Shown: one piece after another, positions 33,407 to 41,907 of the stretch | Layout: the number at the start of each line of letters is the position of its first letter | How positions within the stretch are numbered: the stretch's first letter is position 1 | Assembly (NCBI RefSeq): GCF_052044135.1 | Contig: NZ_JBQDYF010000009.1 | Span: 62,001 to 126,000 of the forward strand | Direction: 5' to 3' | DNA from: Salinisphaera sp052044135 | GTDB lineage: Bacteria > Pseudomonadota > Gammaproteobacteria > Nevskiales > Salinisphaeraceae | Length of the DNA stretch: 64,000 nt | Made by a program: the position numbers and the translations under genes | Notes under the pieces: model-generated | What the model saw: the letters and a program-made list of their open reading frames with translations, nothing else | Told to the model about the DNA's origin: nothing | Databases searched by the model: none

Positions 33407-35656
33407 TCAGGAATCGAGGCGCTCGAGCAGTCGCTCGGCCTCGTCGCGCTGGGCGTCGTCGCCCCGCGTTCGCACATCGACAAGCAGCTCGCGGGCGGCG
33501 GCGCTGTCTTCCATGTCAAGGTACATTCGGGCGAGATCGAGACGGATCTCCACGCTGTCGTTCGGGTCATCGTCGGTCGGCCCAGCGGTCTCGGAAGGCG
33601 GATCGTACAGGTCGAACCCGCCGGGATCGATCATTTCGAGACCATAGGGATCGGGGCGGCCTGCAGCCGGCGTGGCGCCGCGGGTCTCGCCGGGCACATC
33701 GGTAGCGGGTCCGCTGTCGGCATCGAAATCCAGCCCCGGCGCCCCGTCCGCGCCCAGATCGTGCTCACGCGCCCCGGTCTCCGGCAGCGATTGCGTCTCG
33801 AAGGCCAGGGCCTCGATTTCTTCGTTCGTGGCCGGGCGGCGATGCGCCAGCAGGTCGCGATGAGCGGGCGCCGCTGCCGCAACCGGTTCGAAACGCATCG
33901 CGGGATCAGGCGCCCGCGCTGACTCGGCGGCGGCAGGGGTGGACTCGGCGCCCGGCTCGGCCGGTTCATCCGCGCCCGCCCGATCGCCGCGCCCGCCCGG
34001 CGAAGACGCGCCGGCGCGTTCCGGCCGCGGCATGTCCCGATCCGCGCTGGCAGCCGGCGTTGCCGGGCGTTCCGGCTCAGGTTCCGGCTCCCGTTCGGGT
34101 TCCGGCGCCGGCCTGGGCGTCCGGACCGCCGTTGACGCCACTTCGCCCGGCCCGGCGGTATCGCGGCGGGCGGCTTCGCGGGCGACTGCGGGATCCGCCG
34201 TCGCACCGGCCGGCTCCGCATGCGCCGCCGCATCATCCGCAGCCGGTGGCACCTGCTCACGCTCGAGCGTGACCGGCTTGTATCCGCGTTCGCGCAGACG
34301 CCGCAGCACCCACCCGATCAACACCAACAACAGCAGGAACAACAACACATTGCGCGGCGACAGCCAGACGTCACCGCCGGCCTGGGCCACGTCGCCCGGC
34401 GGCGGGGATGCAACGCGCGGCGGATGGGCAGCGCGGCTGCCGCCGGATGAATCGGTCGCCGGCTCGGGGTTCGGCTTGGACTTGGATTTCGACTTGGATT
34501 TCGACTTGGATTCGGGCGCGGGTTTCGGCTTCGGACTGCCGTTCATGGATGCGGCCGCCGGGGCCGTTGCAGTCGACGCGGCATTGCCGGCTGGCGTGGC
34601 GCCCGAGCCCGCGCTGGACGCTACCGGCGCCGACGCCGTGGCCTGGCCACCCGGGCTCGCCTGCGGCGTCGGCCATGGCGCCGCGGACGGCAGGCTCAGT
34701 TGGCCGAAGGGTCCGGCCGGCGTCGTTTTCGCGCCGGCCGGTGTGGCTTTTGCTGGCGCGGGCGGCGTCTTTGCTTCGGCTTTGCTCGCACTCGTGGCCC
34801 CGGGCGCGGCATTGGCATCCGGGGACTGCAGCGCCGCTGGCGGCGCTTCGCCACTCGCCGCCAGCTTGGGTGAATTATCGGCACCGCCGCGCCCGGCGGC
34901 GTTGTGGCGCGCCCGAGCATTCTGCAAGCGCTGCTGCGCCGTGCCGGCGTTCACGGCGCGAATGCGCTCGGCGCCCGGAATGGTCAGTCGCGCGTCCTGC
35001 AATAGCGCCGCCATACCGCCATTGAAGGCGGATGGATTGGCCCGGTAAATCGCCAGCATGGTCTGCGCGATCGTCGCCCCGGGCGGCGTGTGGCCCGCGG
35101 CGATCGACCAGAGGGTTTCACCGGCACGCACCTCGTGACGGGACGCGCGGCCCGTGGCGGCACTCGCGCCGGCGGCGGATGTCGCCGCCCGGACCGCCGA
35201 CGTCGCACCGGGCGCCGGCGACGACGCCGCATTCGCCTCGGGCGCCGGATTGAGCAGGGCGGTGTATTCGCGCAGCGCGCTGCCGCTACCCGAGTCCACT
35301 TGCAGCAGAAAATCCACGAACGGCTCGCTCACCGGGCGATTCGTGGCGATATGCACTGTCGCGCGATGGCCGCCCGGACTCATCTTGGTATCGACCTTGA
35401 GGCGGTCGACCGCGCTGCTTCGGCGGATGCCGAAACGCTGGAACATGGCCGGCGGCGCGATACCGACGTCGAGCGACGCGCGCTCGGCGGCATCGATATC
35501 CTTCAACACCACCGTGGCGTCGAGCGGCTGATTGAGGTGCGAGTGCACCGTGAGTGCCCCGAATTCGAGGGCGAACGCGGATGAGGCATACCCTGCCGCC
35601 GCAATACTCGCGGCGATCAGACCGCATCGGATAGCTCGATCGATGAAAACGGCCAC
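33407..35656 (-). CDS. fimV: FimV-like polar peptidoglycan-binding protein
   Basis: FimV organises the cell pole and supports type IV pili and twitching in relatives. The protein has a signal peptide, the FimV N-terminal region (LEFGALTVHSHLNQPLDA), a LysM domain (VRAGETLWSIAAGH), one membrane span (VLLFLLLLVLIGWVL), a very long Ala/Pro/Glu-rich tail and the conserved C-terminal helical FimV domain (IRLDLARMYLDMED). The linker has a Lys-Ser dipeptide run from a DNA repeat. The start is uncertain: GTG at 35656 fits the signal peptide, and TTG at 35692 is the longer choice. It lies between truA and leuB; asd, usual here in Pseudomonas, is absent. Confidence 0.88.
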   Translation of the reverse strand: MAVFIDRAIRCGLIAASIAAAGYASSAFALEFGALTVHSHLNQPLDATVVLKDIDAAERASLDVGIAPPAMFQRFGIRRSSAVDRLKVDTKMSPGGHRATVHIATNRPVSEPFVDFLLQVDSGSGSALREYTALLNPAPEANAASSPAPGATSAVRAATSAAGASAATGRASRHEVRAGETLWSIAAGHTPPGATIAQTMLAIYRANPSAFNGGMAALLQDARLTIPGAERIRAVNAGTAQQRLQNARARHNAAGRGGADNSPKLAASGEAPPAALQSPDANAAPGATSASKAEAKTPPAPAKATPAGAKTTPAGPFGQLSLPSAAPWPTPQASPGGQATASAPVASSAGSGATPAGNAASTATAPAAASMNGSPKPKPAPESKSKSKSKSKSKPNPEPATDSSGGSRAAHPPRVASPPPGDVAQAGGDVWLSPRNVLLFLLLLVLIGWVLRRLRERGYKPVTLEREQVPPAADDAAAHAEPAGATADPAVAREAARRDTAGPGEVASTAVRTPRPAPEPEREPEPEPERPATPAASADRDMPRPERAGASSPGGRGDRAGADEPAEPGAESTPAAAESARAPDPAMRFEPVAAAAPAHRDLLAHRRPATNEEIEALAFETQSLPETGAREHDLGADGAPGLDFDADSGPATDVPGETRGATPAAGRPDPYGLEMIDPGGFDLYDPPSETAGPTDDDPNDSVEIRLDLARMYLDMEDSAAARELLVDVRTRGDDAQRDEAERLLERLDS
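34475..34513. repeat. 12-bp tandem repeat in fimV
   Basis: About three copies of a 12-bp unit (ttcgacttggat on the plus strand) encode a Lys-Ser dipeptide run in the FimV linker. Repeats like this can vary in copy number by slippage without breaking the frame. Confidence 0.7.
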
Positions 35657-35806
35657 GCCGTATGCAACCCCCTGTTTACTCCCCGCGGCCAACGCGGCCC
35701 GGCCGCCCGCCCGATCACTGTTATCGGCAGACAGGGACGGCGCTCAAGCGCCGCGCCCAGGTCGCGGGCCGATGCGATGCGCCCGCCGCCTGGCTATCCG
35801 GCCGGC

Positions 35807-36883
35807 TCAGCGTAGCATATCGACGATCGCGCCCCCCATCTCCCGGGTGCTGGCAATCTGGGTTTCATCGTCCATGATGTCGCGGGTGCGAAGCCCTCGG
35901 TCGAGCGCATAACCGACCGCCGCCTCCACCTTGTCGGCCAGGTCGCGGCGATCCAGCGTATAGCGCAGCATCATCGCCACCGACAGGATGATTGCCAGCG
36001 GATTGGCCAGCCCCTGCCCGGCGATGTCGGGCGCGCTACCGTGCACCGGCTCGTACAGCCCCTTGCCGTGGGCATCCATCGATGCCGAGGGCAGCATGCC
36101 GATCGAGCCGGTGAGCATGGCCGCAGCATCGGAGAGAATATCGCCGAACAGGTTGCTGGTGACCACCGTGTCGAACTGCTTGGGCGCACGCACGAGCTGC
36201 ATGGCGGCGTTGTCGACATACATATGCGAGAGCTCGACGTCCTCGTACTCGCTGGCGAGTTCGTTCATCACATCGCGCCACAACTGCGAGACATCCAGCA
36301 CGTTGGCCTTGTCGACGCTGCACAGGCGATGGCCACGCGCGCGCGCGGTCTCGAACGCCGCCCGGCCGATGCGCTCGATCTCGGCTTCGTTGTAGCGCAG
36401 CGTGTTCCAGGCCTCGCGCAGACCGGCTTCGGTGCGGCCGGAACCCGCCGGCGTGCCGAAATAGATGCCGCCGGTCAGCTCGCGCACAATCATGATATCG
36501 AGCCCCGACACCATCTCCGGCTTGAGCGCCGAGGCATGCGCGAGTTGGGGATAGAGAATGGCCGGCCGCAGGTTGGCGAACAGGCCGAGTTCGCGGCGCA
36601 GCCGCAACAGTCCGGACTCCGGCCGCATGGCGCGCTCGAGGTTGTCCCAGGCGGGCCCGCCGATCGCACCGAACAACACGGCGTCGGCCTCGCGCGCGGC
36701 GGCCAGCGACGACTCGGGCAACGGGTCGCCCTCGACATCGATCGCAGCCCCGCCGACCAGCGCCTCATCCAGCTCGATGTCGAGCCCGTGATCGGCGGCC
36801 AGCACTTCGAGCACGCGCACCGCTTCGCGACAGATTTCGGGGCCGACGCCGTCGCCGGGCATTACCAGAATGCGTGAGGTCAT
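35807..36883 (-). CDS. leuB: 3-isopropylmalate dehydrogenase
   Basis: LeuB oxidises and decarboxylates 3-isopropylmalate in leucine synthesis with NAD. The 358-residue protein has MPGDGVGPEI at the N-terminus, RELTGGIYFG, the substrate motif around VDKANVL and the NAD-binding GSAPDIAGQGLANP. It is separated from leuD by a 144-bp gap that carries an 80-bp palindromic repeat. Confidence 0.96.
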   Translation of the reverse strand: MTSRILVMPGDGVGPEICREAVRVLEVLAADHGLDIELDEALVGGAAIDVEGDPLPESSLAAAREADAVLFGAIGGPAWDNLERAMRPESGLLRLRRELGLFANLRPAILYPQLAHASALKPEMVSGLDIMIVRELTGGIYFGTPAGSGRTEAGLREAWNTLRYNEAEIERIGRAAFETARARGHRLCSVDKANVLDVSQLWRDVMNELASEYEDVELSHMYVDNAAMQLVRAPKQFDTVVTSNLFGDILSDAAAMLTGSIGMLPSASMDAHGKGLYEPVHGSAPDIAGQGLANPLAIILSVAMMLRYTLDRRDLADKVEAAVGYALDRGLRTRDIMDDETQIASTREMGGAIVDMLR

Positions 36884-36932
36884 GACAATCCTTGTTCAGC
36901 TTTCGTCGGATATATCCGAGAAGACAAAAGCG

Positions 36933-37012
36933 GTCCGCAAATGAACGCCAACGAACGCAAATTAAAAGTCGTACAACACGGAATTTGCGTTAATTCGCGT
37001 TCATTTGCGGAC
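36933..37012. repeat. 80-bp palindromic repeat between leuD and leuB
   Basis: The outer arms GTCCGCAAATGAACGC (36933-36948) and its exact complement (36997-37012) are perfect over 16 bp. Inner arms based on ACGCAAATT/AATTTGCG are nearly perfect. It resembles three other palindromes near 56390-57366 in size and in TGCG/CGCA-rich ends. As RNA it would form a long hairpin after leuD. Confidence 0.8.
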
Positions 37013-37027
37013 GTTTTCAATAAACGA

Positions 37028-37672
37028 TTACAACTCGCGAAAGAGCCAGGGCTTTTCGGCCGCGCGCTGTTGTTCGTACGCGCGAATCGCGTCTTCGTGC
37101 TGCAGTGTCAGGCCGATGTCGTCGAGGCCTTCGAGCATGTTCTTGCGGCGATAGCCCTCGACCTCGAAAGCGTAGACGGAGTCGTCGGGCAGGCTGATCC
37201 GCTGCTCGACCAGATCGACGCGAGCCCGCAGGCCGCCGGTCGCGTGGGCTGCCTGAAACAGCGCGTCGACCTGCTCCGCGGCCAGCGCGATCGGCAGCAC
37301 GCCGTTCTTGAAACAGTTGTTGTAGAAGATATCGGCGAAGCTGGGCGCGATCACGCAGCGAATGCCGAAATCCTCCAGCGCCCACACCGCATGCTCGCGC
37401 GAGGAACCACAGCCGAAATTCTCGCGCGCCAGCAGGATCGAGGCGTCGCGGAACGGTTCCTTGTTGAGGATGAAGTCCGGGTTTTCGCGCCGGTCGGCGA
37501 TATCCACGTCCAGGCCGCCGGCATCCAGATAACGCCAGTCATCGAACAGATACTGGCCGAAACCGGTGCGGCGGATGGATTTCAGGTACTGCTTGGGGAT
37601 GATGGCGTCGGTATCGATGTTGGCGCGATCCAGCGGCGCGACCAACCCTTCGTGAATGGTGAATGCCTGCAT
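37028..37672 (-). CDS. leuD: 3-isopropylmalate dehydratase small subunit
   Basis: LeuD is the small subunit of isopropylmalate isomerase. The 214-residue protein has the typical start MQAFTIHEGLVAPLDRANID, IIPKQYLKSI, and the swivelling-domain motif NFGCGSSREHAVWALEDFG. The ATG at 37672 was chosen by homology, as the open frame upstream overlaps the methyltransferase gene. It lies 13 bp after that gene. Confidence 0.96.
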   Translation of the reverse strand: MQAFTIHEGLVAPLDRANIDTDAIIPKQYLKSIRRTGFGQYLFDDWRYLDAGGLDVDIADRRENPDFILNKEPFRDASILLARENFGCGSSREHAVWALEDFGIRCVIAPSFADIFYNNCFKNGVLPIALAAEQVDALFQAAHATGGLRARVDLVEQRISLPDDSVYAFEVEGYRRKNMLEGLDDIGLTLQHEDAIRAYEQQRAAEKPWLFREL

Positions 37673-37685
37673 GATGAGAATCCTC

Positions 37686-38474
37686 TTACACGGGTTTGCG
37701 GGCGACAAAGCGCAGCCGCACGTACGGGGCGACCCACTGGCCGTCGTGGTGGCGCAGCTCGCCGGCCAGGCGTGCGCGCACCGCGGCGACGTAATCGTCG
37801 CGCGCCCGGCCTTCGGCAAAGGCGGTCACGAACGGGCGCGCCAGCGTGGTCAGCCAGTCGGCCACGTCGCCCGGCAACTGGGTGGGCCGCTCGAAACTGT
37901 GCGAGCGCTCGATATGAAAGCCGGCGGTGGCGAGCCGGTCGAGATAGGTCGTCTCGCTCGGGAAATACCACGGATCGAGCGTATCCGGGTCGATCCCGCG
38001 TGCATCGGCCTCGGCGCGCAGCGCGGCCCGGATGGGGGCGATATTGCCGGCGCCGCCCATCTCGGCCACGAAGCGCCCACCCGGCTTCAGGCGCGCGAAC
38101 ACGCCGTCGATGACGGCCTGCGGATCGTCTCGCATCCAGTGCAGCGCGGCGTTCGAGAACACGGCATCGAAGGCCCGGTCGAGCTCGGGCACCGTATCCA
38201 GGCTCTGGCCGTCGGCGACGACCGCCGCCAACCCCCGGGCCCGCGCCGCGGCCACCATCGCCGGGCTGCCGTCGGCGCCGACCACTTCGGCACCGGTCTC
38301 GGCCAGGCGTTCGCTGAGCGCGCCATCGCCGCAGCCCAGATCCAGGATCTGCTCGCCCGCGACCGGCGCCAGCCACGCCACCAGATCCGCCGCCAGATGG
38401 GCGACGAAACGGGCATTGCGGCCGTAATCCTCGGCCCGCCAACCGCCGGCGTTGATTTCAGCCGTCTCGCTCAT
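37686..38474 (-). CDS. SAM-dependent methyltransferase (Tam-like)
   Basis: This 262-residue class I methyltransferase has motif I LDLGCGDGALSERL (about residues 44-57), VVGADGSPAMV, and NAALHWMRDDPQAVI. The last motif is typical of the trans-aconitate 2-methyltransferase group. The gene lies between leuC and leuD, with the ATG overlapping the leuC stop by 4 bp. Pseudomonas carries a similar gene at the same place. Methylation of trans-aconitate or a related dehydratase by-product is a reasonable guess but not shown. Confidence 0.82.
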   Translation of the reverse strand: MSETAEINAGGWRAEDYGRNARFVAHLAADLVAWLAPVAGEQILDLGCGDGALSERLAETGAEVVGADGSPAMVAAARARGLAAVVADGQSLDTVPELDRAFDAVFSNAALHWMRDDPQAVIDGVFARLKPGGRFVAEMGGAGNIAPIRAALRAEADARGIDPDTLDPWYFPSETTYLDRLATAGFHIERSHSFERPTQLPGDVADWLTTLARPFVTAFAEGRARDDYVAAVRARLAGELRHHDGQWVAPYVRLRFVARKPV

Positions 38475-39880
38475 GCCGTGACATCCAGCTCGCGAATATC
38501 CACGAAATGGCCATGAACCGCGGCGGCGGCCGCCATGGCCGGGCTGACCAGATGGGTCCGGCCGCCCTTGCCCTGGCGCCCTTCGAAGTTGCGGTTCGAG
38601 GTCGAGGCACAACGCTCGCCCGGCAGCAGGTTGTCGTCGTTCATGCCCAGGCACATCGAGCAGCCGGCGTCGCGCCATTCGAATCCGGCGGCCTTGAAGA
38701 TCGCGTCCAGACCTTCTTTTTCGGCCTGGGCCTTCACCAGCCCGGAACCCGGCACGACCATCGCCAGTTCAATGTTCGGCGCGATCCGGCGGCCTTCCAG
38801 ATACTTCGCGGCCACGCGCAGATCCTCGATGCGCGCGTTGGTACAGGAGCCGATGAATATCTTGTCCAGCATGATCTCGGTAATCGGCACGCCGGGCGTC
38901 AGATCCATGTAGTCGAGCGCGGCGCGCCAGCCTTCATTCTGACCCGCGCGCGGCGCGCTGTCCGGCTCGGGCACACGGTCGGTGACGGGGGCGACCATCT
39001 CCGGCGACGTGCCCCAGGTGACCTGCGGCGCGATCTTGGCGGCATCCAGCACCACCACCTGATCGTATTCGGCGCCCTCGTCGGAAACCAGCGCGCGCCA
39101 GTAGGCTTCCGCCGCCGGCCATTGCTGTTCATCCGGCGCATAGGGGCGCCCGCGCATATAGTCGATGGTGGTGTCGTCGACGGCGACCATGCCGGCGCGC
39201 GCACCCGCCTCGATCGACATGTTGCAGATCGTCATGCGGCCTTCCATCGACAGCGCGCGAATCGCCTCGCCACCGTACTCGATGACATGACCGGTACCGC
39301 CCGCCGTGCCGATCTTGCCGATGATGGCGAGCATGATGTCCTTGGCCGAAATGCCGGGTGCCACCTGCCCGTCCACGCGCACCAGCATGGTCTTGGAGCG
39401 CGACTGCGGCAGCGTCTGGGTCGCCAGCACATGCTCGACCTCGGACGTGCCGATGCCGAAGGCCAGCGCGCCGAAGGCGCCGTGGGTGGCGGTATGCGAG
39501 TCGCCGCAGACGATGGTCATGCCGGGCTGGGTCGCCCCCTGCTCCGGGCCGATGATGTGCACGATGCCCTGGCGCCGGTCGCCCATGCCGAACAGGCGCA
39601 CGCCGAAATCGTTGCAGTTGACCTGCAGCGCCTCGACCTGGGCGCGCGAGATCGGGTCGGCGATACCGCCGTCGCGATGAGTGGTCGGGACGTTGTGGTC
39701 CGGCACCGCCAGGTTGGCACTCGAACGCCAGATATCGCGATGCGCCAGGCGCAGGCCCTCGAAGGCCTGGGGCGAGGTCACCTCATGCACCATGTGCCGG
39801 TCGATATACAGCAGGGCATTGCCCGCTTCCTCGCGGACGACGTGTTCATCCCAGATCTTTTCGTACAGCGTGCGGGCCAT
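38471..39880 (-). CDS. leuC: 3-isopropylmalate dehydratase large subunit
   Basis: LeuC is the aconitase-family large subunit of isopropylmalate isomerase. The 469-residue protein shows the three iron-sulfur cluster cysteines in IFIGSCTNARI and CSMCLGMNDD, and GDSHTATHGAFGALAFGIG. It is the first gene of leuC-methyltransferase-leuD-leuB and is divergent from a LysR regulator across a palindromic site. Confidence 0.96.
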   Translation of the reverse strand: MARTLYEKIWDEHVVREEAGNALLYIDRHMVHEVTSPQAFEGLRLAHRDIWRSSANLAVPDHNVPTTHRDGGIADPISRAQVEALQVNCNDFGVRLFGMGDRRQGIVHIIGPEQGATQPGMTIVCGDSHTATHGAFGALAFGIGTSEVEHVLATQTLPQSRSKTMLVRVDGQVAPGISAKDIMLAIIGKIGTAGGTGHVIEYGGEAIRALSMEGRMTICNMSIEAGARAGMVAVDDTTIDYMRGRPYAPDEQQWPAAEAYWRALVSDEGAEYDQVVVLDAAKIAPQVTWGTSPEMVAPVTDRVPEPDSAPRAGQNEGWRAALDYMDLTPGVPITEIMLDKIFIGSCTNARIEDLRVAAKYLEGRRIAPNIELAMVVPGSGLVKAQAEKEGLDAIFKAAGFEWRDAGCSMCLGMNDDNLLPGERCASTSNRNFEGRQGKGGRTHLVSPAMAAAAAVHGHFVDIRELDVTA

Positions 39881-39930
39881 GAGCGCATCTCGTTGCTTGA
39901 GCTTGCGTGGAGTCTAGGCGCGGCCTATCG

Positions 39931-39948
39931 ATTACTCAAATGAATAAT
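39931..39948. promoter_or_regulatory. Likely LysR operator between leuC and its regulator
   Basis: ATTACTCA-AA-TGAATAAT is an almost perfect 18-bp palindrome (7 of 8 positions pair) in the 106-bp divergent gap. It stands out from GC-rich surroundings and fits the T-N11-A dyad of LysR-type binding sites. A second short dyad, ATTCC-5 bases-GGAAT, follows at 39963-39977. Confidence 0.6.
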
Positions 39949-39986
39949 TTTTCGTGCAGCATTCCAATCCGGAATACAATGCCGGC

Positions 39987-40871
39987 ATGCGTATCGATGC
40001 ATTGCAGGCCTTCGTGGCCGTGGCCGAGCTGGGTTCTTTTCAGGACGCCGGGCACCGCTTGCATCTGAGCCAGCCGGCGGTGAGCAAACGCATCGCCGCG
40101 CTGGAAACCGAACTCGGCCATCGTCTGTTCGATCGCGTGGGTCGCGGCATCGGGCTGACCGAGGCGGGACGCGCCTACCTGCCGCATGCCCGCGAGACGC
40201 TGGCCGCGGTCGCGGACGGTGATCGGGCGCTGGATAATCTTGCCGCGCAGGTCGCGGGCACACTCGAACTGGCGGTGTCGCACCATGTCGGCATGCACCG
40301 CATGCCCGAGGTGCTGCGGGCATTCGTGGCGCGCTATCCGGATGTGGCTCCCCAGATCGAGTTCGCCGATTCGGAGCAGGCCTGCCAGCGCGTGGTCAAC
40401 GGCGAATCGGAACTCGCCCTGATCACGTTGCCGGTCAAGCCCCATCGGACGCTGATCGCCCGCACCATCTGGCACGACCCGCTTGCCATTTATGCCGGCA
40501 TCGACCACCCGCTGGCCCGGCGTGCGGCCATTCCATTAGCGGCACTGGTGCGTTATCCCGCGGTGCTGCCGCCGCCGGACAGCTATACTCATCGGATCAT
40601 CGAATCCGCCCTGGCCGAGCACGGCGTCGCGGTGACTGCGCGCATGACCAGCCATTCGCTGGAAACCCTGCGCATGCTCGCGGACGTGGGTCTGGGCTGG
40701 ACGGTCCTGCCCGAGGCCATGCCGCATCGGCTGGTGCCGCTGGCACTGCCCCGACTGCGGATGCATCGTGAGCTGGGTGTCATGCGGCATCCACAGCGGC
40801 ACCTGTCGAACGCAGCGCGCGCGTTGCTCACCATGCTGGAAGCCGAAGCCGGGGGCGCTCAGCTCTCCTGA
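39987..40871 (+). CDS. LysR-family regulator divergent from leuC
   Basis: This 294-residue LysR-type regulator has an N-terminal winged helix (LQAFVAVAELGSFQDAGHRL, then LSQPAVSKRIAALE) and a C-terminal effector-binding domain. The start is taken at the ATG at 39987 (MRIDALQAFV), where family similarity begins. By position it probably controls the leu genes and itself; a regulator gene holds this place next to leuC in Pseudomonas too. Its end overlaps the convergent TPR gene by 13 bp. Confidence 0.88.
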   Translation: MRIDALQAFVAVAELGSFQDAGHRLHLSQPAVSKRIAALETELGHRLFDRVGRGIGLTEAGRAYLPHARETLAAVADGDRALDNLAAQVAGTLELAVSHHVGMHRMPEVLRAFVARYPDVAPQIEFADSEQACQRVVNGESELALITLPVKPHRTLIARTIWHDPLAIYAGIDHPLARRAAIPLAALVRYPAVLPPPDSYTHRIIESALAEHGVAVTARMTSHSLETLRMLADVGLGWTVLPEAMPHRLVPLALPRLRMHRELGVMRHPQRHLSNAARALLTMLEAEAGGAQLS

Positions 40872-41821
40872 CGGATACGCCAGGCCCCATCCTCACGCAC
40901 GAACACCATGTGCCGGGTGGCATCGCGTTCGTTGCCCGCGGCACGATAATGCTCCCGGAAGGTGGCCCGGGCGCGATTCGCGCTGTCCGCCGTCACCCGA
41001 ATATCGGACACGCTCACATCCACCGATTTCGGCCGGGTCACCCGCGCACGCTGCTGGCGAATCCACTGTGCGCGGCTGATCTTGCCCTGCGGTTGATAGT
41101 CGTCACTGTATGTCGCCAGGTAAGCCGACAGATCCTGTTGCGACCACGCATTTGCCCAGTGCGACAACACCCGATCGATGGCCTGCCTGGGCGGACCCGA
41201 AGCCGGCTTTTCGGCCACGCTATGGCCGCTGCCGCTCGCTGCCGCGGCATCCGCCGGCGTGGCGGCGCCCGGCGTTGCCGAAACCGGGTTCGGTTGGGCC
41301 GCGCTCGGCAAGGCGGGAACCAGCTGTTCCAGTGCGCTGCGGCGACGATTCATGGCCTCGGCGCTCGCGCCCTGCTGCTGCGCGCGCCGATAGGCCGCGC
41401 TGGCCAACGCCACATAGACATCGCCGAGATTCTCCTCGGCAACGGCGTAACCCGGCTCGGCTGCGATCGCATGGTCCAGCGCGTCGCGTGCCTTGTCGAG
41501 CCGGCCCTGACGGGCATAGAGCACGCCGAGGTTGTTCCACACGCGTGCACGCTGCGGATACTCAGTCGACAACTTGCGATAGAGATCGATCGCATGGGGT
41601 GCATCGCCGGTTCGCGCCAGCGCCATGGCGTGCAGGAACTGCGCCTGCCGGTCGTCGGGATGGTCGGCCAGGCGGGCGTTCGTTGCTTCCAGCGCCTGCA
41701 CGGCCTGACCGTTCGACAGCTCATGACCGACCGCGGCCGGATTCCAATCGTCTGCCGCCGCCACCGCTGACCCAGCCGCCAATACGGCGATACAGGTAAT
41801 ACTCGAAAACCACTTTTTCAC
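40859..41821 (-). CDS. Periplasmic TPR protein with Cds6-like C-terminal domain
   Basis: This 320-residue protein has a Sec signal peptide (cut near AVA-AADD, residue 22), two to three TPR repeats (about 45-150), a Pro/Ala-rich linker, and a C-terminal SnoaL/NTF2-like domain (about 205-320: VLSHWANAWSQQDLSAYLA, then YQPQGKISRAQWIRQQR). That domain is found at the end of several L,D-transpeptidase-associated proteins (Cds6). A role in the cell envelope is inferred. No enzymatic motif is visible. Confidence 0.75.
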   Translation of the reverse strand: MKKWFSSITCIAVLAAGSAVAAADDWNPAAVGHELSNGQAVQALEATNARLADHPDDRQAQFLHAMALARTGDAPHAIDLYRKLSTEYPQRARVWNNLGVLYARQGRLDKARDALDHAIAAEPGYAVAEENLGDVYVALASAAYRRAQQQGASAEAMNRRRSALEQLVPALPSAAQPNPVSATPGAATPADAAAASGSGHSVAEKPASGPPRQAIDRVLSHWANAWSQQDLSAYLATYSDDYQPQGKISRAQWIRQQRARVTRPKSVDVSVSDIRVTADSANRARATFREHYRAAGNERDATRHMVFVREDGAWRIRQES

Positions 41822-41907
41822 GCGATGCCCCCAGCCGCTAACCCTTGGCGCATCCTAGCCGGCCCGCGTCGCCACGCAAAGCCCCACGCTCGGTGATATC
41901 AGGTGGT

